Position numbers and translations under genes: made by a program
Source: Spiroplasma sp. SV19
GTDB lineage: Bacteria > Bacillota_I > Bacilli_A > Mycoplasmatales > Mycoplasmataceae
Assembly (NCBI RefSeq): GCF_030060925.1
Contig: NZ_CP045455.1
Span: 62,001-126,000 of the forward strand
Reading direction: 5' to 3'
DNA: 64,000 nucleotides
In this document: piece by piece, positions 10,936 through 19,973 of the stretch
Position numbering within the stretch: position 1 is the first letter of the stretch
Layout of the letters: each line of letters opens with the position of its first letter
Notes under the pieces: generated by a model
Told to the model about the DNA's origin: nothing
Seen by the model: the letters and a program-made list of their open reading frames with translations, nothing else
Databases searched by the model: none

Positions 10936-13189
10936 TGAAAAAAAACAATTTTGAACTAAAATTCGAAAGGAACATTTAACATATGGCTTAATTATCTTTC
11001 CATTTTTTCTTACCTTAGTAATTATTTTAATTCCTTGTTTTAAAGTATTTAAAATGGAGGGATTTAAGTTTTTAAAGTATTTTCAATTTTTGTGAATTTT
11101 TATGCAATCAAATATATTATTTATTGTTGTCTTAAGTTTAGTATCAACATTACTATTTTGAACAGGAATGATTTTATGAATTCTATGTTTAAAAGAATAT
11201 CGGAAAGTGCAAGTTAAAGACAGCAATTCTACTGAATATGGAACAGCGAAATGAATCGTAGATGAATTAGAGAAAAAAGGCAATGTTACTGCTTTTAACG
11301 AATTATATCCTGCCAATTTGGAAATAAATATACCGGGATGAGTAGTTCGCTTTGTTAAAGAAAAAAATAATTTTATTTTTAATACCAAATCTAATACTCA
11401 TTCTTTAGTTTTAGGAGCAACAAATAGTGGAAAGTCGCAAAAAGTAGTAATGCCCAGTGCGATTTATAATTCAAAAGTAGAATATGATCAAAAACCGTGT
11501 ATGGTTTTTACGGATCCAAAAGGTGAGTTATATAGTAATTTATCAAAACCATTAGCGGCAAATGGCTATGAAGTTTTAACGCTTGATTTACGTGATGCTA
11601 AATCCTCTTCGTCATGAAATCCATTGGCCATTGCTTATAAATATTATTATGATGCAGTTACGATTGAACAACAAATTAGATTGATTACATTTAATTCAAT
11701 TGCGAATTTAAAAATAAAGTTAGATAATTACCAATGCTATGAGCATGATGAACAATCTTGTGATAACTGCTTCAATAATGTTAGTAATAAAGTAATTGTC
11801 TTTGAGAAGATGTGATTTTATGATGAAGTTAAAGCAAACAAGTTTTGTGAAGCATTGCAATTAGAGTATCGGGATAAAGCAATTGATGAAATTAATGATT
11901 TAATCACAACAATTTGACCATTAAAAGGACATGAAAATGATCATTTTTCAGCAATGGCCGGTAGTGTTGCTAAATGTGTAATGCTCGGAATGTTAGAATT
12001 ATTAGATAATGATTTAGATGCTTTACCATTAGAAATGTTTAATTTACCAACAATTGCTGTTTTATGTAGCGATCGTAAACGCTTAAAAACATGGTTTAGT
12101 AAGTTGCCAATAAAATCTTTTGCTCGAATAGTTGGGGCAAACGCCTTAGGAACAGGTGACAAAGAGCAGGGGTCAATCTTTTCAACGTTAGATAAAGGCT
12201 TACAAATTTATCAAGATATTGGAATTCAATCGATTGTTTGTAAAAATGACATTGATTTATTTCGCTTTACCGAAAAGCCAAAAGCTTTGTTTCTAATTGT
12301 TCCTGATGAAAAAACAAATCGACATATTTTTGCCAGTTTATTAGTAACACAATTATATAAAGCAAATGTTGCGATTGCTAACGAAAACAAAAATAAGCGC
12401 TTACCACGCGATATTCAGTTTTATTTAGATGAATTTGGAAATATGCCAACAATTCCGAATTTTCAAGGGTTTGTTACAGTGGCGCGAAGTCGGGGAATGT
12501 ATTTTTTAATTATTTTACAAGATTTTAAACAACTATATAAAAAGTATGGCCAAGAAGATGGTAGTGTGATTAAATCCAACTGTAGTTTAAACATTTATAT
12601 TTCAAGTGGCGAAATTACGACAGCAAAAGAATATAGTGAAATGTTAGGAATTCAAACCGTTGAAGTAATAACTTATTCAACTTCTCGTGATCCAAAAACA
12701 AAAAAAATAATTAAAAATCCACCCCAAACTCGTTTAGAAGGGATGGAGTTAATTAAAGCGAGTGATTTATTTAAATTGAAAAATCCATATGGTGTTGTTT
12801 TCTCAGCAAGAGAAAACCCGGCTAAAGTTTATATGGAATCTAGTTGAAAATTTGCTAAGGAATTTAATTTGGGAAAAGAACAAAAACCAAAAACAATTAA
12901 TACCGTTAATTTTTTAACAGATTATTATTTTGATTTATTTTCATATATCCCTGGTAAATTTGATTCTAAATATGATGCTTTAATTGAACAAGAAACTAAA
13001 CGAGAAATTACTGAAGCAAAAAATGAAATCAATATTCCAAATATTAATAATCTTTTAACTAAATCACCGCTTGATCGTACACCAGAAGAACGTGAAATTG
13101 TTGAAAAATATCGCAATATTAAAACAAAATTAAATAAAGAACAAACCAAAAACTTAATCGTGGCAAAAAACAAACAAGATTTAAAATAA
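10925..13189 (+). CDS. VirD4/TraG-type conjugative coupling protein
   Basis: 754 residues. Two N-terminal membrane spans (about 18-42 and 55-85) are followed by a cytoplasmic ATPase with Walker A GATNSGKS (164-171) and Walker B LDEFG (501-505). The typical ARSRG stretch follows and the charged tail is Lys/Glu-rich. The family recruits relaxosome DNA to the type IV secretion channel. Several Trp are TGA. It shares a transcript with the small membrane protein upstream and ends in a strong terminator. Best marker that the element is, or was, conjugative. Confidence 0.9.
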
Positions 13190-13200
13190 ATCTTGTTTTT
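13172..13200 (+). terminator. Intrinsic terminator of the coupling-protein operon
   Basis: 12-bp perfect stem AAACAAGATTTA (13172-13183) and TAAATCTTGTTT (13187-13198) with a 3-base loop and T run. The stem overlaps the stop codon. Confidence 0.8.
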
Positions 13201-13289
13201 ATGTGTAAAATAAAATTATATAAACATTTTTATTAAAAGTATTGTGCTCAGTATTAAAAACATATAAAATATATTTTGAGGTGAAAGTA

Positions 13290-14396
13290 ATGGAAAAAAC
13301 TATATCATCATATGAGGCATTTCTTGTTATAAAAAATATGATTGGTTTAGAAAATCTTGTTAATGAATTAAGCGTACATAAGGGTACAATTAAACGTTGA
13401 GAACAACAAAAATCTATACCTAAAAATTATGATCTTGATTTATCTAAGTTAATTGCTAAAATTGAATTTAATTATTCAAATGTTGATTTAGTTAGAATAA
13501 AAAGTAGTGATTTAACAAATGAAAGAAAATATGACGAATTTTATACTACTACTAAAACAGCTAAATATTGTTTTAATGTTTTAATTAATAAACTAAAAGA
13601 ATTAGAGTTAGATATAAATAACTATAATTTTATAGAACCATCTGCTGGAGCTGGCAGTTTTTATAATGTTATGCCAAAAAACAAAAGAATAGGTATTGAG
13701 ATTAATCCAAATATTAATGAAAAATATATAGTTTCAAATTATTTAGATTTTTTCCCTAAAAAGAATAAAAAATATATAGTTTTAGGTAATCCGCCATTTG
13801 GTCTAAGAGGGAATTTAGCATTACGCTTTATTAACCATTCTTATGAATTTGCTGATATTGTGGCATTTATATTACCACCTTTATTTGACTCTGATGGAAA
13901 AGGAAGTCCAAAAAAAAGAGTAGAAGGTTATGAACTAATGCATTCGGAGAAACTGCCATTAGAATCGTTTGAGTATCCTAATGGTAAAAAAGTTAAAGTA
14001 TCAACTTATTTTCAAATTTGAACAAAAATCAATACGCATTTAATAAAAAAAGTTAAATTTAAAACTGCTAATAGTTTTATAAAAATTTATTCTTTATCAG
14101 ATGGGGGTACCCCTGGAAGTACAAGAAATAAAGAAATGATTGATAAATGTGATATTTATTTGCCAAGTACTTGTTTTAAAGGGATGAAAGTATATAAATC
14201 TTTTAGTGAATTACCAAATAAAAGAGGTTATGGTATTAAAATTTTAAAAAATAAAAGAGATATAAAAACAATAATAGTAAATACTAATTGAGAAAATGTT
14301 GCATTTTTATCAACAAATTGTGCATTAAATTTACGTATGAGTTTAATAACAAAAATTATAACTGATGCAGGTTTTTACGATATGGAGGTTAAATAA
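13290..14396 (+). CDS. HTH-fused adenine DNA methyltransferase
   Basis: 368 residues. Residues 9-43 look like a small HTH (LVNELSVHKGTIKRWEQQ). A class-I methyltransferase follows, with motif I FIEPSAGAGSF (PSAGAGSF at 117-124) and catalytic NPPF at 167-170, then a target-recognition region. An AGGTG site precedes ATG 13290. The next gene, 4 bases downstream, carries a PD-(D/E)xK nuclease signature, so this is probably the modification half of a restriction-modification pair. The fused HTH may regulate the pair's own transcription. Confidence 0.78.
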
Positions 14397-14400
14397 TAAA

Positions 14401-14967
14401 ATGAATAATAAAATTTCTATAACTACTTTTTTTGATGAAATATATGATGAAACCATAAAAAATCTTAAAAAACCTCCAAAGTTTAACGCAAGTGACTTAT
14501 ATTATAAAATTAAAGAGCTTTCTATTGATGCTAGAGGAAGTTTTGGTCAAAGATTTTTAGTAAATGCATTTAAGAAAAGTGGATTCAAAGCTAGTAACGA
14601 TAATGATAAAAACAAGGATTGAGATATTAAATTAGAAAATTATCGAGTTGAGGTTAAAACTGCAACATTAGATGTTAATAATAGATTTCAACATGAAGCA
14701 GTTCATAATACTGCAAATTATGATTTATTAATATTTTTAGATATAGCACCTAATAAAATATTTATTAAAGGTATTTTATATAGTGAAATTAATTTTTTAG
14801 AAACCCACCAAAGAGGCGCTGGTAGAAAAAACGCAACTGGTGCCGGATTTAAATATGACTATAGTTTAAAAAAACATTTAGAAGAAAAAAATGAGATTGT
14901 CTTTTTAGATGATTTAAAAGAAATGATAATTTTATGAAAAGAACGGTTAGATAAATTTAATAACTAA
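14401..14967 (+). CDS. Putative type II restriction endonuclease (PD-(D/E)xK)
   Basis: 188 residues. The nuclease core shows D75 in DWDIKLENY and E84-V-K86 in RVEVKTATL, the spacing expected of the PD-(D/E)xK fold. The preceding GSFGQRFLVNAFKKSGF is the usual first helix of the fold. It follows the methyltransferase by 4 bases with no terminator between, so the pair is one operon. The recognition sequence and exact family cannot be told from sequence. Confidence 0.7.
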
Positions 14968-14981
14968 TTTTTTAGAACAAG

Positions 14982-15006
14982 ACTTCTTTATTTTTAAAGA
15001 AGTTTT
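14982..15006 (+). terminator. Intrinsic terminator after restriction-modification pair
   Basis: ACTTCTTTA (14982-14990), TTTT loop, TAAAGAAGT (14995-15003), then a T run. Confidence 0.8.
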
Positions 15007-15040
15007 TATATTTGCTTTATTTATAAATTAGGGAAATAAT

Positions 15041-15250
15041 CCTCGGCTGTCCGAGGAAGAGGGGGTAAAAAAGGGCGCGCACTTTTGGGCGCTCAAAAAA
15101 TGCGGTCAACACCGTATTTTTTTGCTGTTAGCGCGCACATTTACGCCCTCTTGATGAGCAAAAGCGCACTCAATTTTTATGGTACACACCGTATAAAATT
15201 GATGTGTGCGCATGCTCCTTATACTGCTTCTGAAATTACTACGTAATTTT
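15041..15250 (+). other. GC-rich double-hairpin site, candidate oriT or replication origin
   Basis: Non-coding and far richer in G+C than its surroundings. A small hairpin CCTCGG/CCGAGG lies at 15041-15056. Hairpin 1 is nested: AAGAGGG (15057) with CCCTCTT (15146), GCGCGC (15075) with GCGCGC (15131), and TGCGGT-CAAC-ACCGTA at the apex (15101-15116). Hairpin 2 runs from GCGCAC (15164) to GTGCGC (15206) with apex GGT-ACAC-ACCGTA. The palindrome AAATTAC-TAC-GTAATTT (15233-15249) sits at the -35 position of the next promoter. Two hairpins with the same base and apex suggest binding sites for one protein. Confidence 0.5.
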
Positions 15251-15264
15251 GGAAGAATATGGGG

Positions 15265-15348
15265 TATAATATTTCTGTAGATGACCAATGACACATGTCA
15301 GACATTTTTAAATGTCTGACATGTGTTTTTTATATTGGTATATGACAA
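15265..15348 (+). promoter_or_regulatory. Conserved element leader, copy 2 (Api92-like gene)
   Basis: -10 TATAAT (15265-15270), 6-base gap, then the GTAGATGACCAATGACACA block. The hairpin is a perfect 16-bp stem (15291-15306 with 15311-15326, loop TTTA), with T run and TATTGGTATATGACAA. The stem differs from copy 1 but pairing is kept. Confidence 0.78.
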
Positions 15349-15376
15349 AATAAAAATTATGGAGAAATGCAGATAT

Positions 15377-15865
15377 ATGCCAAATTGAGCAATGGGAGAA
15401 TTTAATATAAAAGGTCTAAAACAAGATTTAGTTCAATTTTTAAAAAATTGATTAAGTAATGATATTAAAATTGAAGAAATTGAAAATGGTATTAAAATAT
15501 CACCGAATGGGCGATTATTAAATATTGCGGCAGAAGAAAAATTAGGACATATTACAGATCCAACATTTAATTCAGCAAGAGCATTTTTATATAGTAATGA
15601 AATTTTTGCTGATTTTTTAGAAGATACAACAAAAATGATTACTATTGAAGTATGTGGCGAAGCTGCTTGGTCTTGAACAGGACAAATGGATAGTACCTTT
15701 ATACAAAATGCGCAAAATTTAGCTGAGAAATATAATATTGATTTTAAATGTTATTCTAAAGAACCTAATATGGGTTTTACAGAGACATTTGGTTATAGTA
15801 AAGAAACAGGTGCTTTTAATTATAGTGAAGATTATGAATTGGAAGATGAAGAGTTAGAACTATAA
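15377..15865 (+). CDS. Api92-like (ferredoxin-like fold) protein
   Basis: 162 residues behind leader copy 2. The opening MPNW, the central AAWSWTGQ and the later YSKEPNMGFTETFGY match the pattern of Api92/DUF1281-type proteins of plasmids and phages (MPNW start, aromatic W-rich centre, then an E-P-G/F segment). The role of that family is unknown. The C-terminus is acidic. It starts at ATG 15377, because the upstream ATG 15367 runs into an early stop. A 6-bp hairpin (CCCACT/AGTGGG) follows at 15875-15895. Confidence 0.6.
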
Positions 15866-15987
15866 AAATAAAAGCCCACTCGTCTAGCAAGTGGGAATAG
15901 CTCTCATCTTATGAAAAAAATTCATAACACTAAGATAAGTAAATAATATCATACAAATAGTAAAAAACAATAGAAACGAGGAAGAAA

Positions 15988-16710
15988 ATGAAAAAAATAC
16001 AAACATGGAGAGTTTATGAGGTGCAAAATCCAGGTGATTTAGATCAAACAGGAAAACGAAAACCACGAGCTTTTATTGCATTAGGACAAGGTCATAATCC
16101 TTATCAAACTTATGGATTATTAGCAACAACTTCATATAAAAATAATCAAATAGATGGTGAGTTAATAATTAATGATTTGTTAAAAAATAAAAAAACTAAT
16201 AAGTTATTGCCTAATAATTTAGTCAGAATTTATAATTCTCATTTAAAAAGACCATTTAAAAATCAAAATGGTTATATTAATATTACATCCAATCATAAGA
16301 AAATTATTATTGAGCATTTTAAATTACAAAAATATCGAAAAAGAAATGAGTTTAATTTTTATTCATTAGATCAATTAGAAAATATTGACTATAACTATCA
16401 AGCTAATAGTTTAGTTAAAGGGATTGATCAAAATATTAATGAAGCATATAAGGCATCAGAAAATTTGTTAGATCAATTTAATCAAAAATATGTTGCAAGT
16501 GATAATACAATTACACTTGATCACAAAAGTTTTAATATACTTAACAAAGCATTTGAAGAATTACCATATTATCAAAATGAGTTAGCAAAAACCCATAAAA
16601 AGATTCAACATTTAGAACAGCAAGTTAAAGCACAACAATCTGAAATTATTGATTTACAAAACAAATTAGCAATTGAAGTAAGCCAAGATGATGAAATGGA
16701 AATTGAATAA
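15988..16710 (+). CDS. Element protein: possible PemK-like barrel plus coiled coil
   Basis: 240 residues; AACGAGGAAG precedes the ATG. Residues 1-60 (WRVYEVQNPGDL, GKRKPRAFIALGQG, TYGLLATTS) recall the SH3-like barrel of PemK/MazF-type proteins, which is only an inference. Residues 190-240 are a heptad-like coiled coil (QHLEQQVKAQQSEIIDLQ) with an acidic tail. It is directly followed by the next gene with no gap. Mycoplasma ICEs carry a comparable gene beside their conjugation genes. Function unknown. Confidence 0.5.
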   Translation: MKKIQTWRVYEVQNPGDLDQTGKRKPRAFIALGQGHNPYQTYGLLATTSYKNNQIDGELIINDLLKNKKTNKLLPNNLVRIYNSHLKRPFKNQNGYINITSNHKKIIIEHFKLQKYRKRNEFNFYSLDQLENIDYNYQANSLVKGIDQNINEAYKASENLLDQFNQKYVASDNTITLDHKSFNILNKAFEELPYYQNELAKTHKKIQHLEQQVKAQQSEIIDLQNKLAIEVSQDDEMEIE

Positions 16711-17289
16711 ATGAATCAAAGTATTATTCCGCCACAGTTGAAAAAACAAAAGTTAAAATTAAAAGATAATTTTTCCCTTTTAGATTTAGCTTTTGCGGTT
16801 GGTTATGCAATCATTTCATTTGTTATTGGATATAATTTAACTGTTTTTAGTACTTTAGTACGAATCATCATTGGTGTTACAATTTTTATGTTTTTAATGT
16901 TGTCATTAATTAATTCTGAGAAATATAATGGTCGAATTTATATGATTATTATTCGTGGTTTCATTTTTTTAGCGAAAAAGAAAAAGTTTACAATTGATAG
17001 TAAAAATAATAATACATCACTTTTAATGCCTTATGGTAAGTTACATGAAACATGTTTGGAAACTTCAATTTTAGAGGGTGGTAAAAAATGATTTGTTGGT
17101 GCAATTGAAATTAAGGGTTTTAATATTACAACATTAGATTATTCAGAACAAGAGTTACGACTAAACCAGTTAAGTGAAGTATTTCGTTTAATTAACTGTC
17201 AAATTAGTTTAGTTAAGTTAGATAAGCCTTATAATTTAAATAAAAACATAAATGGCATTTATCCAAATATTATAGGTAGATATATTTAA
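16711..17289 (+). pseudogene. Conjugation membrane protein / VirB4-TraE N-terminal-like, split by a transposon
   Basis: 192 residues as read. Two membrane spans (about 27-44 and 48-67) are followed by a soluble part ending LDYSEQELRLNQLSEVF and INCQISLVKLDKPY, like the N-terminal region of VirB4/TraE-type conjugation ATPases or a VirB3-like partner. The last 12 codons lie inside the transposon inverted repeat starting at 17254, so the true 3' end has been displaced. The bases after the transposon (19394-19522) continue in the same frame for 42 codons to a TAA. No Walker motif is present on either side. Confidence 0.6.
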
Positions 17290-17290
17290 T

Positions 17291-17326
17291 AAAAAAGATA
17301 ATATTATTTCTTATTATCTTTTTTAT
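17291..17326. terminator. Terminator-like hairpin at the left transposon end
   Basis: AAAAAAGATAATA pairs with TATTATCTTTTTT, A/T-flanked on both sides, so it can act in either direction. It may insulate the transposon genes from the host operon. Confidence 0.6.
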
Positions 17327-17430
17327 TTTTTTCTTCAATATTTAATGCTTTTTCTAAAAGACTATCAAATCTTTCTTTTGGTGTAAGATCATTTCAATTA
17401 GGTTTTTCTTTTTCAAAATATCACTCCTTT
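17304..17430 (-). CDS. Short passenger ORF, start unclear
   Basis: The minus frame reads YFEKEKPNWNDLTPKERFDS and on to a Lys/Asn-rich end at TAA (17304-17306). A good AAAGGAG lies upstream, but the only start at the right distance (TTG) is in another frame. Either a base is missing or the start is unusual. Function unknown. Confidence 0.35.
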
Positions 17431-17460
17431 ATAAATATTCTTTATAATATAATTATAAAT

Positions 17461-18051
17461 CTATTCTTTTATTTTTTTATAATAATCTAAAGTAAATTTT
17501 GGATTATATCCATTAACTTGATTATAAAGTTCTACCATTCTTTCATCAGTAAATTTATTATCTGGGTTTCTTTCTTGTTCTCAAAGAAATCTCATATTAT
17601 TCAAAGGTTCTACGATTCTTTTTTTATATTTACTATGAACAAAATGTCCGAACATATTTGAATCATATTCAAATGTTGTATTCAACATAGAAAATTGTAA
17701 ATTTTGGATTGTTAATTGAATTTTATCATATTGTATTGATCACTTTTTATTTCTATATAAGATATATTTACCATCATAAATCTTATCTTCATTTTTAAGA
17801 TACAGAAAAAAACCTACAGTTTCATATGTTTGTTCATCTGTTTTCTTACCGTATATTTCTGAAATTCATTCATTAGTTCCTGTTTTAATAATTTCTTCTT
17901 GCAAAGAATTATTATGATATCAAAAAAATTCTAACTTTGCATCAATCGGCATAGATTTTATCACAGACAAAGTAATTTCATCATTTACAAATATACTTTT
18001 TGGAGGTACTGTAATTTTCTGCTTTATAATTATTGAATTAATAGTTTTCAT
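17461..18051 (-). CDS. Transposon passenger protein, unknown (196 aa)
   Basis: ATG 18051 immediately follows the TAA of the upstream passenger gene (18052-18054), so the pair is one operon. Soluble and mixed alpha/beta, with an aromatic-rich middle and the stretch NNMRFLWEQERNPDNKFTDE. Trp is TGA. No signal peptide or known motif. Passenger genes are known in several IS1595 subgroups, but these two do not resemble a family I know. Confidence 0.6.
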
Positions 18052-18384
18052 TTAAATCGTGCCTCCCATCATTTTATACTCATATAATGTTTTTACTAAA
18101 AGTTCGTTAACAATTCTAGGATCATAAGTTTCAAAATTATGGTCAGCATAGTATGTTAAATATTTAATTCTACTAATTATGAATTCTGTATTTTCAGCAT
18201 CAGATATAGATAATAATTTAAAATTTTCGTTTATTCGAAAAATAATTTTTTTAATTTTTATAAAATTTATTACATTTTTAATTTTCTGCTTTTTATATAA
18301 AATTTGTATTAAAATCAATCGTTTAAGTAAACCTTTTAATAAAATTCTTGTTGTTTTTAACATAAGAGTTATCATTCAATTCAT
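18052..18384 (-). CDS. Transposon passenger protein with N-terminal hydrophobic helix (110 aa)
   Basis: Start ATG 18384 (MNW with TGA-coded Trp) is preferred over ATG 18375 because AAAAGGA lies 8-14 bases upstream. A basic amphipathic or membrane helix (about 5-25) and an IKIKKIIFRI stretch precede an acidic soluble half. The TAA touches the next gene's ATG. It begins just past the transposase stop, so it may be read from the same transcript. Confidence 0.55.
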
Positions 18385-18401
18385 TTTATTTTTTTCCTTT
18401 T

Positions 18402-19283
18402 TTATATTCTATTTATTAATTCAATAAATATATTTTGATTTTTATGATTATATTTAAAAACAACTTCTTCTACATAATTTTGTAAATATTTTTTGATACA
18501 TGGATATATGTTTTTAAAGTTCGTTTTAGTAAACTTCAAAAATTCTCAATAGTATTTGTATGAACAGTATTATTAACATATTGTTTATTACTATGATTAA
18601 CTATGCTATGACTATAACGAGATTTTTTTAAAAATTTATATGATTTATAATCATCAGTATATATAAGATTTTTTTGTTTAATTCTGCTTTTATAAGTTTT
18701 TTAATTGTTTTTGTTTTTCTATCTTTAGTGTGAAAAACCTTTACTTTTTTATTGTTTCTATCAATTATTCCTATAAGAACTTGCTTACCTCATGGACCAT
18801 ATTCTTTTGGTTTCTTATTATTTTTTCATTTTTTATTATAATGTTTATTTTGTTCTAATCCACCAACAAATGTTTCATCTATTTCAATTATTGAATTTTG
18901 ATCAAATTTATAATTTTCTTTCATAAGATTTCTAATTTTTTGCCCCATTTTTCATGCTGTTTTATAATTAACATTTAATTCTCTTTGTATTTCTTTAGAA
19001 CTAAGACCATTTTTACTAGTTGAGAACTTATGAATTATATATAATCAATTTCATAAACAAATTTTTGATTTATAAAATATTGTCCCTTTAGTAGGATATA
19101 TAGAATTCCCACAATATTGACAATCATATCGTTTTTGTTTTTCAATAAAATAATATTTAAAATCCTTATGACATTTTAAACATTTTTTTAAATTACCAAA
19201 TTTTTATTAAAAATATATTGATAGCATGTTTTACTATCTGGAAATAAATTTCAGAACTCATTAATTGATGTATTACTTTTCAT
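18402..19283 (-). pseudogene. IS1595/ISXO2-type DDE transposase, three frame breaks
   Basis: Starts at ATG 19283 behind GGGAGGAA. Visible parts in order: a zinc ribbon (CLKCHKD, CQYCGNS), an HTH-like SKEIQRELNVNYKTAWKMG, then catalytic D in IIEIDETFVGG, D in YTDDYKSY and E in NTIENFWSLLKRTLK. The three parts lie in different frames; the breaks are single-base changes in A runs (near the GTAATTTAAAAAAATG stretch, in an AACAAAAAAATC run and in CAAAAAATATT). Inactive as written unless frameshifting or base errors explain it. Confidence 0.8.
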
Positions 19284-19393
19284 TATTCAAATTCCTCCCA
19301 TCTTCCTAATCATATAAAAAAAAAAAAAAAAAAGCAATAGAAATTGCTTTTTTCAATATATTTTTATCTACCTACAATATTTGGACAAATGCC

Positions 19394-19522
19394 AAAAATT
19401 TTATTTTAAATAATGTTACTATAAATATTGACTATCAAGAAATGTGCTTAAATTCATTTAAAAATTATGAACAAAAATATATTAAAAAAATAAATAACAA
19501 TAATAAAAATAATATGCTATAA
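19394..19522 (+). pseudogene. 3' remnant of the transposon-split gene
   Basis: Directly after the right inverted repeat, 42 codons run in the frame the split gene had at 17253 and end in TAA (19520-19522). The remnant is Asn/Lys-rich. It overlaps the -10 box (TATAAT, 19518-19523) of the next gene. Called from frame continuity only. Confidence 0.4.
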
Positions 19523-19555
19523 TTTATACATAAAATTAATTAGGAGAGTGCTATT

Positions 19556-19780
19556 ATGGGGAAAGATTTAAAAGAAATGAAACAATGATTAAATAATATG
19601 GAGTTATTTATTAATATTGAATTAGATAAAGCATTGGATAATAATTGTAAATCAGTATTAAAAACTACTTTTTCTAGCATAGAATCGGAAGAGTTTTCAG
19701 ATTTGAGTGAAAAAATGTTTCAAAAATCTATAAAATTACCTCATGTTAGAGAAATTATTGAAAGATTGTCACAAGATTAA
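19556..19780 (+). CDS. Small helical hypothetical protein (74 aa)
   Basis: It has its own promoter (TATAAT at 19518) and a TAGGAGAG site before ATG 19556. Predicted all-helical, acidic, with one TGA-coded Trp (W12). It ends just before a terminator, so it is a one-gene unit. No motif recognised; the size fits an antitoxin or small regulator, but no toxin gene is adjacent. Confidence 0.5.
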
Positions 19781-19834
19781 AATATTAGTTTTCTCCAATT
19801 TGTCAGGGAACAACAGCCAGACATATTTTTTAAA

Positions 19835-19860
19835 AAAGAAAATCGAAAGATTTTCTTTTT
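19835..19860 (+). terminator. Intrinsic terminator before leader copy 3
   Basis: AAAGAAAATC (19835-19844), GAAA loop, GATTTTCTTT (19849-19858), T run. Confidence 0.75.
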
Positions 19861-19871
19861 CTTTTTCATAG

Positions 19872-19955
19872 TATAATGTTTATGTAGATGACCAATGACA
19901 CATGTCAGACATTTTATGATGTCTTGCGTGTGTTTTTTATATTGGTATATGACAA
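19872..19955 (+). promoter_or_regulatory. Conserved element leader, copy 3 (primase-relaxase operon)
   Basis: -10 TATAAT (19872-19877), 6-base gap, GTAGATGACCAATGACACA. The imperfect hairpin (ACACATGTCAGACAT with ATGTCTTGCGTGTGT) keeps most pairs through G-U wobbles. T run and TATTGGTATATGACAA follow. It precedes the primase, relaxase and surface-protein genes. Confidence 0.75.
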
Positions 19956-19973
19956 TCATAATAAGGAACAATA

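Larger units (their letters stand above)
17254..19393 (-). mobile_element. IS1595-like transposon with two or three passenger genes (2,140 bp)
   Basis: Terminal inverted repeats of 28 bases: GGCATTTATCCAAATATTAT... at 17254-17281 and its complement at 19366-19393, matching at 26 of 28 positions. Inside are a frame-shifted ISXO2/IS1595-type transposase and two passenger genes, all on the minus strand. Flanks (ACATAAAT left, AAAAATTT right) show no clear 8-bp target duplication. The reading frame of the interrupted gene resumes exactly past the right repeat. Confidence 0.78.

Noticed and set aside
11083..13173. Minus-strand ORFs across the coupling-protein gene
   Set aside because: They are antisense shadows of a well-supported VirD4 frame.
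15106..15294. Minus-strand ORF of 62 codons over the hairpin region
   Set aside because: It lies inside the GC-rich inverted repeats and leader copy 2, has no ribosome site and reads as a by-product of the palindromes.
17246..19401. 8-base target duplication of the transposon
   Set aside because: Left flank ACATAAAT and right flank AAAAATTT are not the same, so no duplication is claimed.
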